DNA of 64,000 nt. Source: Dechloromonas sp. (GTDB lineage Bacteria; Pseudomonadota; Gammaproteobacteria; Burkholderiales; Rhodocyclaceae). The notes beneath the pieces are model-generated. The model saw only the letters and a list, made by a program, of their open reading frames with translations, ran no database searches and was not told the origin of the DNA. Location of the stretch: positions 244,693 through 308,692 of the forward strand of contig JAQUAX010000002.1 in the NCBI GenBank assembly GCA_028687035.1. Reading direction: 5' to 3'. A program made the position numbers and the translations under genes. The number at the start of each line of letters is the position of its first letter. Positions within the stretch are counted from its first letter, which is position 1. Below, one piece after another: positions 20,779 to 29,581 of this stretch.

Positions 20779-21876
20779 TTGTACCGGCTAGCTAACTCCG
20801 GTTTGAACGGATTTCCTCAGCCGTTGATGCGAGGGGTTTTTATTAACTATATGTTTTTTTTTGATAAATATTTTTCTTCGACGGATGTGCTGATCGAGAT
20901 CGCTCAGCCCAAGAATGGCCGGCGGGTCCAGTCAATTTCCTCAGTCCTGTATGCGATGGGGCTTGAGCATGCGGCACGTATTCCGTTCTGGAGGCCGGGC
21001 CTGTTGTCCCGCGCAATGCGCAAGCGCCTGGTCAAGACAGCCTGTTCAGTCGTCTATTTTTCCGGGGAGCCGCGGCGGCTGCTGATTACCGATCAGGCAG
21101 GCAAGAATGCCAGCGCCAAGAAAATATCGGTTTCCTATGACGTTGCAGCCTTGCGCGGATCCCAACTTCCCGATGACGCGATGGTGTTGCCGATCATGTT
21201 CAATCCCAGTTTGCTGACGCGCGATGCCTACGCAAAGGCGGAACAGCTCGCTACGCGAACTGATCGGCCGATAAAAATGCTGTTCGCCGGGAATTGTGAT
21301 CCCGGCACGTATGGCGGGCGGTCGATGGAGCAGAAATATGGTTTGCTCAACCGGCATCGTCTGCACGAGTTGTCGAAGGAGTTGTTGGGTGATCGCATGT
21401 TCTTTCCGGAGAACTATGCGCAACTGCGGGAGGCTGCGCAGGACGGTTCACTGAGGGATCGTTTCGTGTGGGTCGATACCAATCGGTTCGCTATTCCGAT
21501 GCAGGACTGGCTGACCGTATTGTCCATGAGTGAGTATTTCTTCTGCGCTCCCGGCGTCGTTTATCCTTACTGCCATAATTTCAACGAGTCGGCAGCATGC
21601 GGTTGCGTTCCAGTGCTCCAATATTCGGACTGGCTGATTCCGCCGCTGAGAGACGGTGTGCATTGCGTGGCGTTCGACTCGGAGTCGGCGCTGCTTTCGA
21701 AGGTCTCCGGGCTGCTTGCCGGAGACTGCGATGCCCGATGGAGTGAGATGTCGTCGGCCATCAGAAAGTATCATCAGGACTATCTCAGTCTGGATGCCTG
21801 CATGCAGCAGATCGCAGATTTCATTTCGGACCCTGATCGTAAGACGATGACCTGGTTCATGGCGGGAAAGGCCTGA
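20779..21876 (+). CDS. Putative glycosyltransferase of a glycan cluster, family not recognised
   Basis: About 365 residues if it starts at the TTG at 20779, which has GGAG five bases upstream; the first in-frame ATG is at 20827 and has no clear ribosome-binding site. KMLFAGNCDPGTYGG, the short MSEYFFCAPGVVYPYCHNFNE and the following CGCVPVLQYSDWLIPPLRDGVHCVAF resemble the exostosin/GT-B type C-terminal half, where an acidic and a glycine-rich segment bind the sugar nucleotide. G+C is intermediate between the island core and the chromosome. The function is inferred from similarity of layout and from location. Confidence 0.6.
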   Translation: MYRLANSGLNGFPQPLMRGVFINYMFFFDKYFSSTDVLIEIAQPKNGRRVQSISSVLYAMGLEHAARIPFWRPGLLSRAMRKRLVKTACSVVYFSGEPRRLLITDQAGKNASAKKISVSYDVAALRGSQLPDDAMVLPIMFNPSLLTRDAYAKAEQLATRTDRPIKMLFAGNCDPGTYGGRSMEQKYGLLNRHRLHELSKELLGDRMFFPENYAQLREAAQDGSLRDRFVWVDTNRFAIPMQDWLTVLSMSEYFFCAPGVVYPYCHNFNESAACGCVPVLQYSDWLIPPLRDGVHCVAFDSESALLSKVSGLLAGDCDARWSEMSSAIRKYHQDYLSLDACMQQIADFISDPDRKTMTWFMAGKA

Positions 21877-21882
21877 CATTTA

Positions 21883-22710
21883 ATGAAGCTTAAGCACTAT
21901 CCAATTTTCATCCGCCTGATGTTCCGGGTGTTGCGACTTGGCTCCACGAGGAGGCTCTCTCCGCCGAGGCAGCTGGATGTAATTGTGTCGCTGACCTCCA
22001 TTGCCAGCCGCCTGCGTTTTGTCCGCTATGCGGTGGCCAGTCTGCTGCTGCAGGATCCTGCTCCCATGAAGGTGATCCTCTGGCTGTCGAACGCCGCCGC
22101 GGGCCAGATTCCGGATAACTTGTCGCGTCTTCTGGGCGAGCGGTTTGAAATCCGCTTCCGCGAAGATGTCGGTCCCCACACCAAGCTGATCTATGCGTTA
22201 CAGGAGTTTCCCGGGCAGGTGCTCGTGACCGCTGACGATGACATGCTTTACGAGTCGTCCTGGCTGGGACGACTGTGGGATGAGCATTTGTCCCACCCCG
22301 GGGATGTGATCGGCCATGAGTGCCGGGTGATTTCCGCCGACCGGCGTTCGGGCGAATTGTTGCCCTACCGGCAGTGGCCGAGCGCGAAACCCGGGGAGTG
22401 TGCCCCCGCCCTGCTTCCGCTGGGCTATTCAGGGGTCCTCTATCCCCCTGGCTGTTTGCACCCGGAGGCCACCGATGTCGGCCTGTTCCGCGCGCTGGCG
22501 CCGAAGGCGGACGATCTATGGTTCAAGGCGATGAGCCTGATCAACGGCGTTGCCACCCGAAGAAGCTCCCGGCCCGGGGAGAAACCCATACCGGTCCCTT
22601 TTTCGCAGGGGGAAACGCTCAACAGCGAGAACGTCGCGCAGGACAGGAATCGTGCCCAGTGGCTCGCCTTGGTCCAGCACTATGGCTTTGATCTGCCGAA
22701 AGCCGGCTGA
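21883..22710 (+). CDS. Putative GT-A glycosyltransferase with DDD motif
   Basis: 275 residues. VIVSLTSIASRLRFVRYAV, the following LQDPAPMKVILWLS, TKLIYALQEFPGQVLVTADDDMLY and SGVLYPPG belong to a family of bacterial proteins annotated as glycosyltransferases in capsule and O-antigen loci. The acidic triplet DDD takes the place of the GT-A DxD. ATG at 21883 is seven bases after the previous stop, so the two genes are co-transcribed. Substrate unknown. Confidence 0.65.
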   Translation: MKLKHYPIFIRLMFRVLRLGSTRRLSPPRQLDVIVSLTSIASRLRFVRYAVASLLLQDPAPMKVILWLSNAAAGQIPDNLSRLLGERFEIRFREDVGPHTKLIYALQEFPGQVLVTADDDMLYESSWLGRLWDEHLSHPGDVIGHECRVISADRRSGELLPYRQWPSAKPGECAPALLPLGYSGVLYPPGCLHPEATDVGLFRALAPKADDLWFKAMSLINGVATRRSSRPGEKPIPVPFSQGETLNSENVAQDRNRAQWLALVQHYGFDLPKAG

Positions 22711-22720
22711 AGCCCAGAGG

Positions 22721-23494
22721 TCAGTCGTCCTCGCCGAGCCACTGCTCGCGCAGCCACGAACAGGCCCGCGTGTGCTTGAAGAAGCCGCCGGCGAAGCCTT
22801 CGACCGCTTCTTCCATCTTCGGGTTGCCGTGGAAACACATGACCCGGGTGCCTTGCGGTAAACGCGGCTCCAGCATGAAATTCAGCGGCGGCATGCGCAT
22901 CGCGTCGCGCTTGAAACTGGCGATCCACTCGCCGGGGAAATACTCGAAATCGCCGCGGCGCTGGGCGACCGACGAGGTGTATTTCTGTTCAGAGAACTTG
23001 TGGTTGCGGATCGCCGCGGCCGGGTCGGCGGCGAATTCCTCGTACAAGTAGGGGTGCAGCGCCGGGTCGAAGCGGAAGACGGAGCCGTGCCCGTCCGGGC
23101 GGCCGCGGCGGGCGCCCAGCCAGTCGTGGCGCATGCAGATCTTGCCCGGCGCGAAGTCGATCAGTTCGTCGAGCGGGCCGGTGATCACGACATCGAGGTC
23201 GAAACCGAGGAAAGGGCCGCTGGCATCGGTCAGGCCCGGCTTGAACAGGCTGATCTTGCCGAAGGCCCCCTTGCGCTTGCTCTCGGCCAGCGTCGTCTCG
23301 ATCGCGTCGGCGAAGGGTTCGACCGGCAGCGGCACGATCTCGACCTCGGGGCGGATGCCCTCGGTGTGCTCGGTGACGCAGAAGAAACGGAAGGGGCGGT
23401 TGAGATGGCGGGCGACGCCGGCGTAAAGGCGATTGACATAGTACGCGGGGTACTTGGTGCCCCATTTGATGCAGATGATGTTGGCGGGAGTCAT
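22721..23494 (-). CDS. Glycosyltransferase-like protein with FDLDVV DxD motif
   Basis: About 257 residues; the ATG at 23494 (MTPANIICIKWGTKYP) is preferred to the upstream in-frame ATG at 23524. KISLFKPGL, FLGFDLDVVITGPLDEL, MRHDWLG and a late VMCFHGNP suggest a GT-A fold. It uses the high-GC codons of the chromosome, unlike the island next to it, and is transcribed away from gmk. It may therefore be an old resident beside the island boundary. Donor and acceptor are not known. Confidence 0.65.
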   Translation of the reverse strand: MTPANIICIKWGTKYPAYYVNRLYAGVARHLNRPFRFFCVTEHTEGIRPEVEIVPLPVEPFADAIETTLAESKRKGAFGKISLFKPGLTDASGPFLGFDLDVVITGPLDELIDFAPGKICMRHDWLGARRGRPDGHGSVFRFDPALHPYLYEEFAADPAAAIRNHKFSEQKYTSSVAQRRGDFEYFPGEWIASFKRDAMRMPPLNFMLEPRLPQGTRVMCFHGNPKMEEAVEGFAGGFFKHTRACSWLREQWLGEDD

Positions 23495-23614
23495 TGCCGT
23501 TCCGGTGTCTTCTGGCGATTCCAAAGGACGAATTGTCGACTACGCGGCGCAACTGGGCAAGGAATGCGGGTCCCGCCTGGTTAAAATGGCGGCCTGATCG
23601 GCAAGGAGTCTCGC

Positions 23615-24223
23615 ATGGCTGGAAATCTTTACGTCGTCGCCGCCCCGTCGGGCGCCGGCAAGACCACGCTGGTGCGCATGCTGCTCGAACGCGAGCCGGC
23701 GGTGTGCCTGTCCGTTTCCTACACGACGCGTCCGCCCCGCCCGGGCGAGCAGAACGGGCGCGAATACCACTTTGTCGATGTCGACAGCTTCCGCGGCATG
23801 ATCGAGCGCCACGAATTCCTCGAGTGGGCCGAGGTGCATGGCAATTTCTACGGCACCTCGAAAAAGTGGATCGCCGACCGGTTGACCGCGGGCGAGGATG
23901 TGCTGCTCGAGATCGACTGGCAGGGCGCGCAGCAGGTTCGCGAACTGTTCCCGGGGGCGATCGGCATCTTCATCCTGCCGCCGTCGATGGAGGAGCTGAC
24001 GCGCCGCCTGACCGGGCGCGGCACCGACGCCGCCGACGTGATCGCCCGTCGGCTGGCCGCGGCACAGGCGGAGATGCGCCATGTCGGGGAATTCGACTAT
24101 GTTATTATTAACGACCTGTTGGACAGGGCGCTGGACGATCTGCACGCCATCGTGCGAGCCACCCGGCTGATCCTCGCGGCGCAGCGCCTGCGCCACGCCG
24201 CCCTGTTCGAGAAACTGATCTGA
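23615..24223 (+). CDS. gmk: Guanylate kinase
   Basis: 202 residues; converts GMP and ATP to GDP and ADP, feeding GTP and (p)ppGpp synthesis. The P-loop VAAPSGAGKTTLVRML, SVSYTTRPPRPGEQNGREYHFV and the lid and metal segments LEIDWQGAQQV are intact. AAGGAG precedes the ATG. Its usual neighbour yicC lies about 12.6 kb upstream because of the glycan island, so gmk now needs a promoter in the 23495-23614 gap. No convincing -35/-10 pair is seen there. Confidence 0.96.
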   Translation: MAGNLYVVAAPSGAGKTTLVRMLLEREPAVCLSVSYTTRPPRPGEQNGREYHFVDVDSFRGMIERHEFLEWAEVHGNFYGTSKKWIADRLTAGEDVLLEIDWQGAQQVRELFPGAIGIFILPPSMEELTRRLTGRGTDAADVIARRLAAAQAEMRHVGEFDYVIINDLLDRALDDLHAIVRATRLILAAQRLRHAALFEKLI

Positions 24224-24238
24224 TCCTGAGGTTTGCCC

Positions 24239-24445
24239 ATGGCCCGCGTTACCGTCGATGATTGCCTGAAGAGAATTCCCAACCGCTTCCAGATGACCCT
24301 GGCCGCGGCCCACCGCGCCCGCCAGCTGGCCAACGGCGCGACCCCGCTGGTCGATGCCGAGAAGCACAAGCCGACCGTCGTCGCGCTGAAGGAAATGGGT
24401 GCGGGCAAGGTCGGACTGGAAGTGCTGAACCGCGGCCAGGCCTGA
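24239..24445 (+). CDS. rpoZ: RNA polymerase omega subunit
   Basis: 68 residues. [19 protein letters not shown] and [14 protein letters not shown], with the later [10 protein letters not shown], are classic omega features. Omega helps RNA polymerase assembly and forms part of the (p)ppGpp binding site in proteobacteria, which fits its place just upstream of spoT. ATG at 24239 lies 15 bases after the gmk stop, with a GAGG-like ribosome-binding site. Confidence 0.96.
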   Translation: MARVTVDDCLKRIPNRFQMTLAAAHRARQLANGATPLVDAEKHKPTVVALKEMGAGKVGLEVLNRGQA

Positions 24446-24464
24446 CCCGCAGGGCGGTAGCCGG

Positions 24465-26618
24465 ATGGATTCTGCGTCTTCGCCTCTGCCGCCCGCTTAC
24501 GAGGAGCCCGCCTACCGGGTCTTCCTCGATAGTCTCGACTATCTTTCCCCCGACGACGTAGCCCGCATCAAGGCGGCCTACGCCTACGCTGCGCAGGCCC
24601 ATGCGCACCAGAAGCGGATGTCCGGGGAACCCTACATCACGCATCCGCTGGCCGTCGCCGGCGCCGTCGTCGAATGGCGCATGGACGCCGACGCGATCGC
24701 CGCGGCGCTGCTGCACGACGTGATGGAGGACACCGGCGCGAGCAAGCAGGAACTTGCCGAGAAATTCGGCAAGGAAGTCGCCGAACTGGTCGACGGCCTG
24801 TCCAAGCTCGACAAGATGGAATTCGCCTCCTACCAGGAGGCGCAGGCGGAAAACTTCCGCAAGATGCTGATGGCGATGGCGCGCGACCTGCGCGTCGTGC
24901 TGATCAAGCTGGCCGACCGCCAGCACAACATCCAGACGATGTCGGCGATGCGCGCCGACAAGCGCGCCCGGATCGCCCGCGAGACGCTCGAAATCTACGC
25001 CCCGATCGCGCTGCGCCTGGGGCTCAACAAGCTATACCGCGAACTGCAGGACACGTCGTTCCGGCTGATCCATCCGCACCGCGCCGACGTGCTGGCCAAG
25101 GCGCTGAAGGCGGCGCGCGGCAACCGCAAGGAACTGCTGACCCGGATTCTCGACGGCATCCGCGACAAGCTCGCGCACGCCGGCCTGAAGGCCGAGGTCT
25201 TCGGCCGCGAGAAGAGCCTGTACTCGATCTTCCGCAAGATGAAGGACAAGCACCTGTCCTTCTCGCAGGTGCTCGACATCTACGGCTTCCGAGTCGTCGT
25301 CGACAACGTGCCGACCTGCTACCTGGCGCTCGGCGCGCTGCACAGCCTGTTCAAGCCGGTGCCCGGCAAGTTCAAGGACTACATCGCGATTCCCAAGGCG
25401 AACGGCTACCAGTCGCTGCACACGACGCTGATCGGCCCCTACGGCACGCCGGTCGAGGTCCAGATCCGGACCCGCGAGATGCACCACGTCGCGCAGGAAG
25501 GCGTCGCCGCGCACTGGCTCTACAAGGACACCGAGGAATCGAGCGCCGACCTGCAGATCAAGACGCACAAGTGGCTGCAGTCGCTGCTCGAGATGCAGAC
25601 CAGCGATTCGTCGGAGTTCTTCGAGAACGTCAAGATCGACCTCTTCCCGGACGAGGTCTATGTCTTCACGCCCAAGGGCAAGATCATGGCGCTGCCGCGC
25701 GGCGCGACGCCGGTCGACTTCGCCTACGCGGTGCATACCGACGTCGGCAACCAGTGCTCGGCGGCGCGCATCAACCACGAACTGGCGCCCCTGCGCACCG
25801 AGCTGAAGAACGGAGATCTGGTCGAAATCATCAGTTCACCGCAGGCCAGCCCGAACCCGGTGTGGCTGACCTACGTGAAGACCGGCCGGGCGCGCAGCAA
25901 GATCCGCCATTTCCTGCGCACGATGCAGAACGAGGAATCGGCCCGTCTCGGCGAGCGCCTGCTGCGCCAGGAACTGCTGTCGCTCGGCGTCGTGCCGATC
26001 TCGATCCCGGGCGAGGCCTGGGAGGCGCTGGTCAGGTCGGGCGGCCAGAAGAGCATCGAGGAGGTCTATACCGACATCGGGCTCGGCAAGCGCCTGCCGT
26101 CGGTGGTCGCCCGCCGCCTGCTCGCCCGCGAGAACGTGTCGCCGGACGGCACGAGCGGCATGGCGCTGGCGATCCACGGCACCGAGGGCATGGCCGTCCA
26201 GCTGGCCCGCTGTTGCCAGCCGATTCCGGGCGACCCGATCATCGGCTCGATCAGGAAGGGCAGCGGCCTGGTCATCCACACCCACGATTGCCCGGCGATC
26301 CGCAAGTCGCGTTCCTCCGAGCCGCAGAAATGGATCGACGTCGAATGGGAGCCGGAGGACGGCAAGCTGTTCGACCTGCGCATCAAGCTCGAGGTCAAGA
26401 ACACCCGCGGCGTGCTCGCCCAGGTCGCGGCGGCGATCGCCGAGGCCGGGTCGAACATCGAGCACGTGGCGATGGAAGCCGACCCCGAGCGGCTGTTCAC
26501 CGTGCTCCGCTTCACGATCCAGGTTGCCCACCGCAACCACCTGGCGGCGGTGATGCGCGGCCTGCGCCACATCCCGGAAGTCACCCGGATCGTCCGCGAA
26601 AGGGGAGGCGAGGCTTGA
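24465..26618 (+). CDS. spoT: Bifunctional (p)ppGpp synthetase/hydrolase SpoT
   Basis: 717 residues. An HD hydrolase domain (about 40-200) contains ITHPLAVAG and LLHDVMEDT with the metal-binding His-Asp pair, so hydrolase activity should be intact. A RelA/SpoT synthetase domain (about 230-350) contains SIFRKMKDKHLSF and IAIPKANGYQSLHTT. A TGS domain (about 400-460) and a C-terminal ACT domain follow. Following rpoZ it is assigned as SpoT rather than monofunctional RelA. The dadA-like start overlaps its stop (TTGA). Confidence 0.95.
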   Translation: MDSASSPLPPAYEEPAYRVFLDSLDYLSPDDVARIKAAYAYAAQAHAHQKRMSGEPYITHPLAVAGAVVEWRMDADAIAAALLHDVMEDTGASKQELAEKFGKEVAELVDGLSKLDKMEFASYQEAQAENFRKMLMAMARDLRVVLIKLADRQHNIQTMSAMRADKRARIARETLEIYAPIALRLGLNKLYRELQDTSFRLIHPHRADVLAKALKAARGNRKELLTRILDGIRDKLAHAGLKAEVFGREKSLYSIFRKMKDKHLSFSQVLDIYGFRVVVDNVPTCYLALGALHSLFKPVPGKFKDYIAIPKANGYQSLHTTLIGPYGTPVEVQIRTREMHHVAQEGVAAHWLYKDTEESSADLQIKTHKWLQSLLEMQTSDSSEFFENVKIDLFPDEVYVFTPKGKIMALPRGATPVDFAYAVHTDVGNQCSAARINHELAPLRTELKNGDLVEIISSPQASPNPVWLTYVKTGRARSKIRHFLRTMQNEESARLGERLLRQELLSLGVVPISIPGEAWEALVRSGGQKSIEEVYTDIGLGKRLPSVVARRLLARENVSPDGTSGMALAIHGTEGMAVQLARCCQPIPGDPIIGSIRKGSGLVIHTHDCPAIRKSRSSEPQKWIDVEWEPEDGKLFDLRIKLEVKNTRGVLAQVAAAIAEAGSNIEHVAMEADPERLFTVLRFTIQVAHRNHLAAVMRGLRHIPEVTRIVRERGGEA

Positions 26619-27868
26619 GAATCCTCGTGCTGGGCGCCGGCGTCGTCGGGACGACAAGCGCGTGGTACCTCGCCCGGGCCGGCCACCAGGTCACGGTGGT
26701 CGATCGCCAGCCGATCCCGGGCAACGAAACCAGCTTCGCCAACGGCGGCCAGATCTCGGTGTCGCATGCCGAGCCCTGGGCCAATCCGCACGTGCTGCCG
26801 CGCGTGCTGAAATGGCTGGGCCGCGAGGATGCGCCCCTGCTCTGGCGCTGGCGGGCCGATCCGGCGCAACTCGCCTGGGGCCTGCGCTTCCTGCGCGAAT
26901 GCCTGCCCGGACGGACCCGCCGCAACATCGGCGCGATCGTCGCGCTGGCGCTGTACAGTCGCAGTTGCCTGCAGTCGCTGCGCCGCGAACTGGGGCTCGA
27001 GTACGACCATCTCGAACGCGGCATCCTGCATCTTTATACCGACCGCGACGAGTACGCGCTGGCCCGCGAGGCGGCGAAGACGATGCGCGAGTTCGGGCTC
27101 GACCGGACCCCGGTCGACGTCGATCGCTGCGTCGAAATCGAGCCGGCGCTGGCCGATGCGCGCCACCTGCTGGTCGGCGGCGACTACACGCCGTCCGACG
27201 AATCGGGCGACGCCCACAAGTTCACCCGCGCGCTGGCCGAGCGCGCGCAGGCGGCGGGGGTCGAGTTCCGGCTGGCGACGGCGATCGAGCGCATCGCGCC
27301 GGGCGGCCGCCAGATTGCCGGCGTCGTCGCCAGCGGCGGGAACGGCCCCGAGCTGCTGACTGCCGACGCCTACGTCGTCGCGCTCGGCAGCTGGTCGCCG
27401 CGCCTGCTTCGGCCGCTCGGCGTCGGCCTACCGGTCTATCCGGCCAAGGGCTACTCGGCGACGCTGACGCTGGCCGACGGCTCGCCGGCGCCGACCGTCA
27501 GCCTGACCGACGACGAGCGCAAGCTGGTCTTCTCGCGTCTCGGCAACCGGCTGCGCATCGCCGGCACTGCGGAATTCAACGGCCACGACCTCGACCTCAA
27601 CCCGGTGCGCTGCGCGGCGCTGATCGACCGCGCCCGGCAGTGGTTCCCGCATCTCGAGATCGAGGGGGAGCCGCGTTTCTGGTGCGGCCTGCGTCCGGCG
27701 ACGCCGTCCAACCTGCCCTACATCGGGCGCACGCGCTACACCAACCTGTGGCTGAACACCGGCCACGGCACGCTCGGCTGGACGATGTCCTGCGGCTCGG
27801 CCGCGGCGCTCGCCAACCTCGTCGACGGCCGCCGGCCGGCGCCCGACTTCCCCTTCCTGCGATGCTGA
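26615..27868 (+). CDS. dadA: D-amino acid dehydrogenase (DadA-like, FAD)
   Basis: 417 residues (E. coli DadA is 432). The N-terminal FAD motif GAGVVGTTSAWYLARAGH, the following SFANGGQIS, the central GLEYDHLERGILHLY and the C-terminal FWCGLRPATPSNLPYIG and NTGHGTLGWTM match DadA. The enzyme oxidises D-amino acids to keto acids at the membrane. A TTG start at 26615 has a strong GGGGAGG upstream and overlaps the spoT stop. No alanine racemase gene is adjacent. Confidence 0.88.
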   Translation: MRILVLGAGVVGTTSAWYLARAGHQVTVVDRQPIPGNETSFANGGQISVSHAEPWANPHVLPRVLKWLGREDAPLLWRWRADPAQLAWGLRFLRECLPGRTRRNIGAIVALALYSRSCLQSLRRELGLEYDHLERGILHLYTDRDEYALAREAAKTMREFGLDRTPVDVDRCVEIEPALADARHLLVGGDYTPSDESGDAHKFTRALAERAQAAGVEFRLATAIERIAPGGRQIAGVVASGGNGPELLTADAYVVALGSWSPRLLRPLGVGLPVYPAKGYSATLTLADGSPAPTVSLTDDERKLVFSRLGNRLRIAGTAEFNGHDLDLNPVRCAALIDRARQWFPHLEIEGEPRFWCGLRPATPSNLPYIGRTRYTNLWLNTGHGTLGWTMSCGSAAALANLVDGRRPAPDFPFLRC

Positions 27869-28620
27869 TCGACACCCACTGCCACCTCGATGCGGCCGAA
27901 TTCGACGCCGATCGCGGGGCAGTGCATGCGGCGGCGCTGGCCGCCGGCGTCGGACGCATCGTCGTGCCGGCCGTCGCGGTCGACGGCTTCGCGCAAACCA
28001 GAACCACGGTCGCGTCGCATGCCGGCTGCGTCGCCGCTTACGGTATCCACCCGCTGTACGTGATGCGGGCCGCCGACGCCGATCTCGCGGTGCTGCGCGA
28101 CTGGCTGGAACGCGAGCGTCCGGTCGCCGTCGGCGAGATCGGCCTCGATTTCTTCGTCCAGGACATCGACCCCGCCCGCCAGGAGCACTTCTTCGTCGAG
28201 CAGCTCAGGCTCGCCCGCGAGTTCGACCTGCCGGTGCTGCTGCATGTCCGGCGCAGCGTCGATGCGGTGCTCAAGCAGCTGCGCCGCCACCGCGTGCGCG
28301 GCGGCATCGCGCACGCCTTCAACGGCAGCCGGCAGCAGGCCGAGGCCTTCATCGGGCTCGGCTTCAAGCTCGGCTTCGGCGGCACGCTGACCTACGCCGG
28401 CTCGACGCGCATCCGGGCGCTGGCGGCCGGACTGCCGCTCGACGCCATCGTGCTCGAGACCGACGCGCCCGACATCCCGCCGGCCTGGCTGGAGCGGGGG
28501 CGCAACGCGCCGGCCGAACTGGCGCGTATCGCTGCCGAGTTCGCCGACCTGCGCGGCCTGCCGCTCGCCGAAATCGCCGCGGCGACCAGCGCCAATGCCT
28601 GCGCGGTGCTCGGTCTGTAG
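27862..28620 (+). CDS. tatD: TatD-family metal-dependent hydrolase (DNase-like)
   Basis: 252 residues of the amidohydrolase superfamily. Metal-binding segments DTHCHLD, GEIGLDFF, LLHVRRS, IAHAFNGS and LETDAPDIPP are all intact. Family members act as 3'-5' DNases or RNases in repair and quality control. The ATG at 27862 lies inside the dadA 3' end with a 7-base overlap, so translation is probably coupled. TatD paralogues (TatD, YcfH, YjjV) cannot be separated with certainty here. Confidence 0.88.
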   Translation: MLIDTHCHLDAAEFDADRGAVHAAALAAGVGRIVVPAVAVDGFAQTRTTVASHAGCVAAYGIHPLYVMRAADADLAVLRDWLERERPVAVGEIGLDFFVQDIDPARQEHFFVEQLRLAREFDLPVLLHVRRSVDAVLKQLRRHRVRGGIAHAFNGSRQQAEAFIGLGFKLGFGGTLTYAGSTRIRALAAGLPLDAIVLETDAPDIPPAWLERGRNAPAELARIAAEFADLRGLPLAEIAAATSANACAVLGL

Positions 28621-28699
28621 TTTCCTTCCCATTTGATCTGCGCTAAGCATTCGAAAACGCTGATGGATTAGAGTGGGCGGCATCGGAAGGGCACACATC

Positions 28700-29581
28700 A
28701 TGAAAACATCCGAACCCCCCGCCGGCAAATCCGGCATCGCCCGTCGCCAGTTCCTGCTCGACGCCGCGAAAATGGCCTGCGGCACCGGCCTGCTCGGCCT
28801 CGGACTCGGCTTCTACGCCAAGCAGGCCAAGTCGCTGCCGGCGCTGGCGCTGCGGCCGCCCGGCGCGCTGCCCGAGGACGATTTCCTCGGCGCCTGCATC
28901 CGCTGCGGCCTGTGCGTCCGCGACTGCCCGTACAACACGCTGGAACTGGCCCGGCCGGAAACCCCGGTGGCGACCGGGACGCCGTATTTCACGGCGCGCA
29001 ACGTCCCGTGCGAAATGTGCGAGGACATCCCGTGCGTCAAGGCCTGCCCGACGCAGGCGCTGGACCACAGCCTGACCGACATCAACAAGGCGAAGATGGG
29101 CGTCGCCGTGCTGATCGACCACGAGACCTGCCTGAACTTCCTCGGCCTGCGCTGCGACGTCTGCTACCGCGTCTGCCCGGTCATCGACCAGGCGATCACG
29201 CTCGAGCTGGTGCCCAACCAGCGCACCGGCCGCCACGCGATGTTCCTGCCAACCGTGCATTCCGAACACTGCACCGGCTGCGGCAAGTGCGAGAAGTCCT
29301 GCGTGCTCGAGGAAGCGGCGATCCGCGTGCTGCCGCCCAAGCTGGCCAAGGGCGAGCTCGGGGCGCATTACCGCGTCGGCTGGGAGGAGCAGAAGAAGGC
29401 CGGGCACTCGCTGCTCGACGAATCGCAGATCCAGGATCTGCCGGACCGCCTGCCCGAGGGCGCGGTGCTGCCCGGCCACTTCGATCCGGCGACCGGCCAG
29501 ACCGAGCCGATGCGCGGCATGGCCGGCAGCGAGGCCGGCGCCATTCCGAGCCTGCCGCCCGGACTGGGAGGCAAGCCATGA
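28700..29581 (+). CDS. napG: NapG-type periplasmic ferredoxin quinol-dehydrogenase subunit
   Basis: About 293 residues. A Tat signal IARRQFLL is near residue 15, followed by four [4Fe-4S] motifs: [35 protein letters not shown] and [11 protein letters not shown]. This is the electron-transfer subunit of the NapGH ubiquinol dehydrogenase, which passes electrons to periplasmic nitrate reductase. ATG at 28700 lies 79 bases after the tatD stop and its stop overlaps the napH start. No napA, napB, napC, napD or napF lies next to it. Confidence 0.92.
   Translation: MKTSEPPAGKSGIARRQFLLDAAKMACGTGLLGLGLGFYAKQAKSLPALALRPPGALPEDDFLGACIRCGLCVRDCPYNTLELARPETPVATGTPYFTARNVPCEMCEDIPCVKACPTQALDHSLTDINKAKMGVAVLIDHETCLNFLGLRCDVCYRVCPVIDQAITLELVPNQRTGRHAMFLPTVHSEHCTGCGKCEKSCVLEEAAIRVLPPKLAKGELGAHYRVGWEEQKKAGHSLLDESQIQDLPDRLPEGAVLPGHFDPATGQTEPMRGMAGSEAGAIPSLPPGLGGKP

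Larger units (their letters stand above)
11036..22710. other. Low-GC surface glycan biosynthesis island inserted between yicC and gmk
   Basis: From just after yicC to about 20.7 kb the sequence becomes strikingly AT-rich, with frequent AT-rich codons and poly-A/T runs. It is less extreme to 22.7 kb and then returns to the high-GC style of the flanks. The content is glycosyltransferases, a pyruvyltransferase, UDP-glucuronate decarboxylase, a methyltransferase and a PP-loop protein. No transposase, integrase, tRNA or flanking repeat is visible, so homologous replacement of a variable locus is more likely than recent transposition. No Wzx, Wzy, ABC transporter or priming transferase is encoded, so export functions must be elsewhere. 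Confidence 0.8.

Noticed and set aside
24453..24460. GGCGGTAG core of the ops/JUMPstart element
   Set aside because: It lies between rpoZ and spoT, not upstream of the glycan island, and there is no long untranslated leader. A chance 8-mer in GC-rich sequence is likely.
28633..28646. FNR-like site before napG
   Set aside because: The left half is TTGAT, but the right half (GCTAA) matches ATCAA in only two of five positions.
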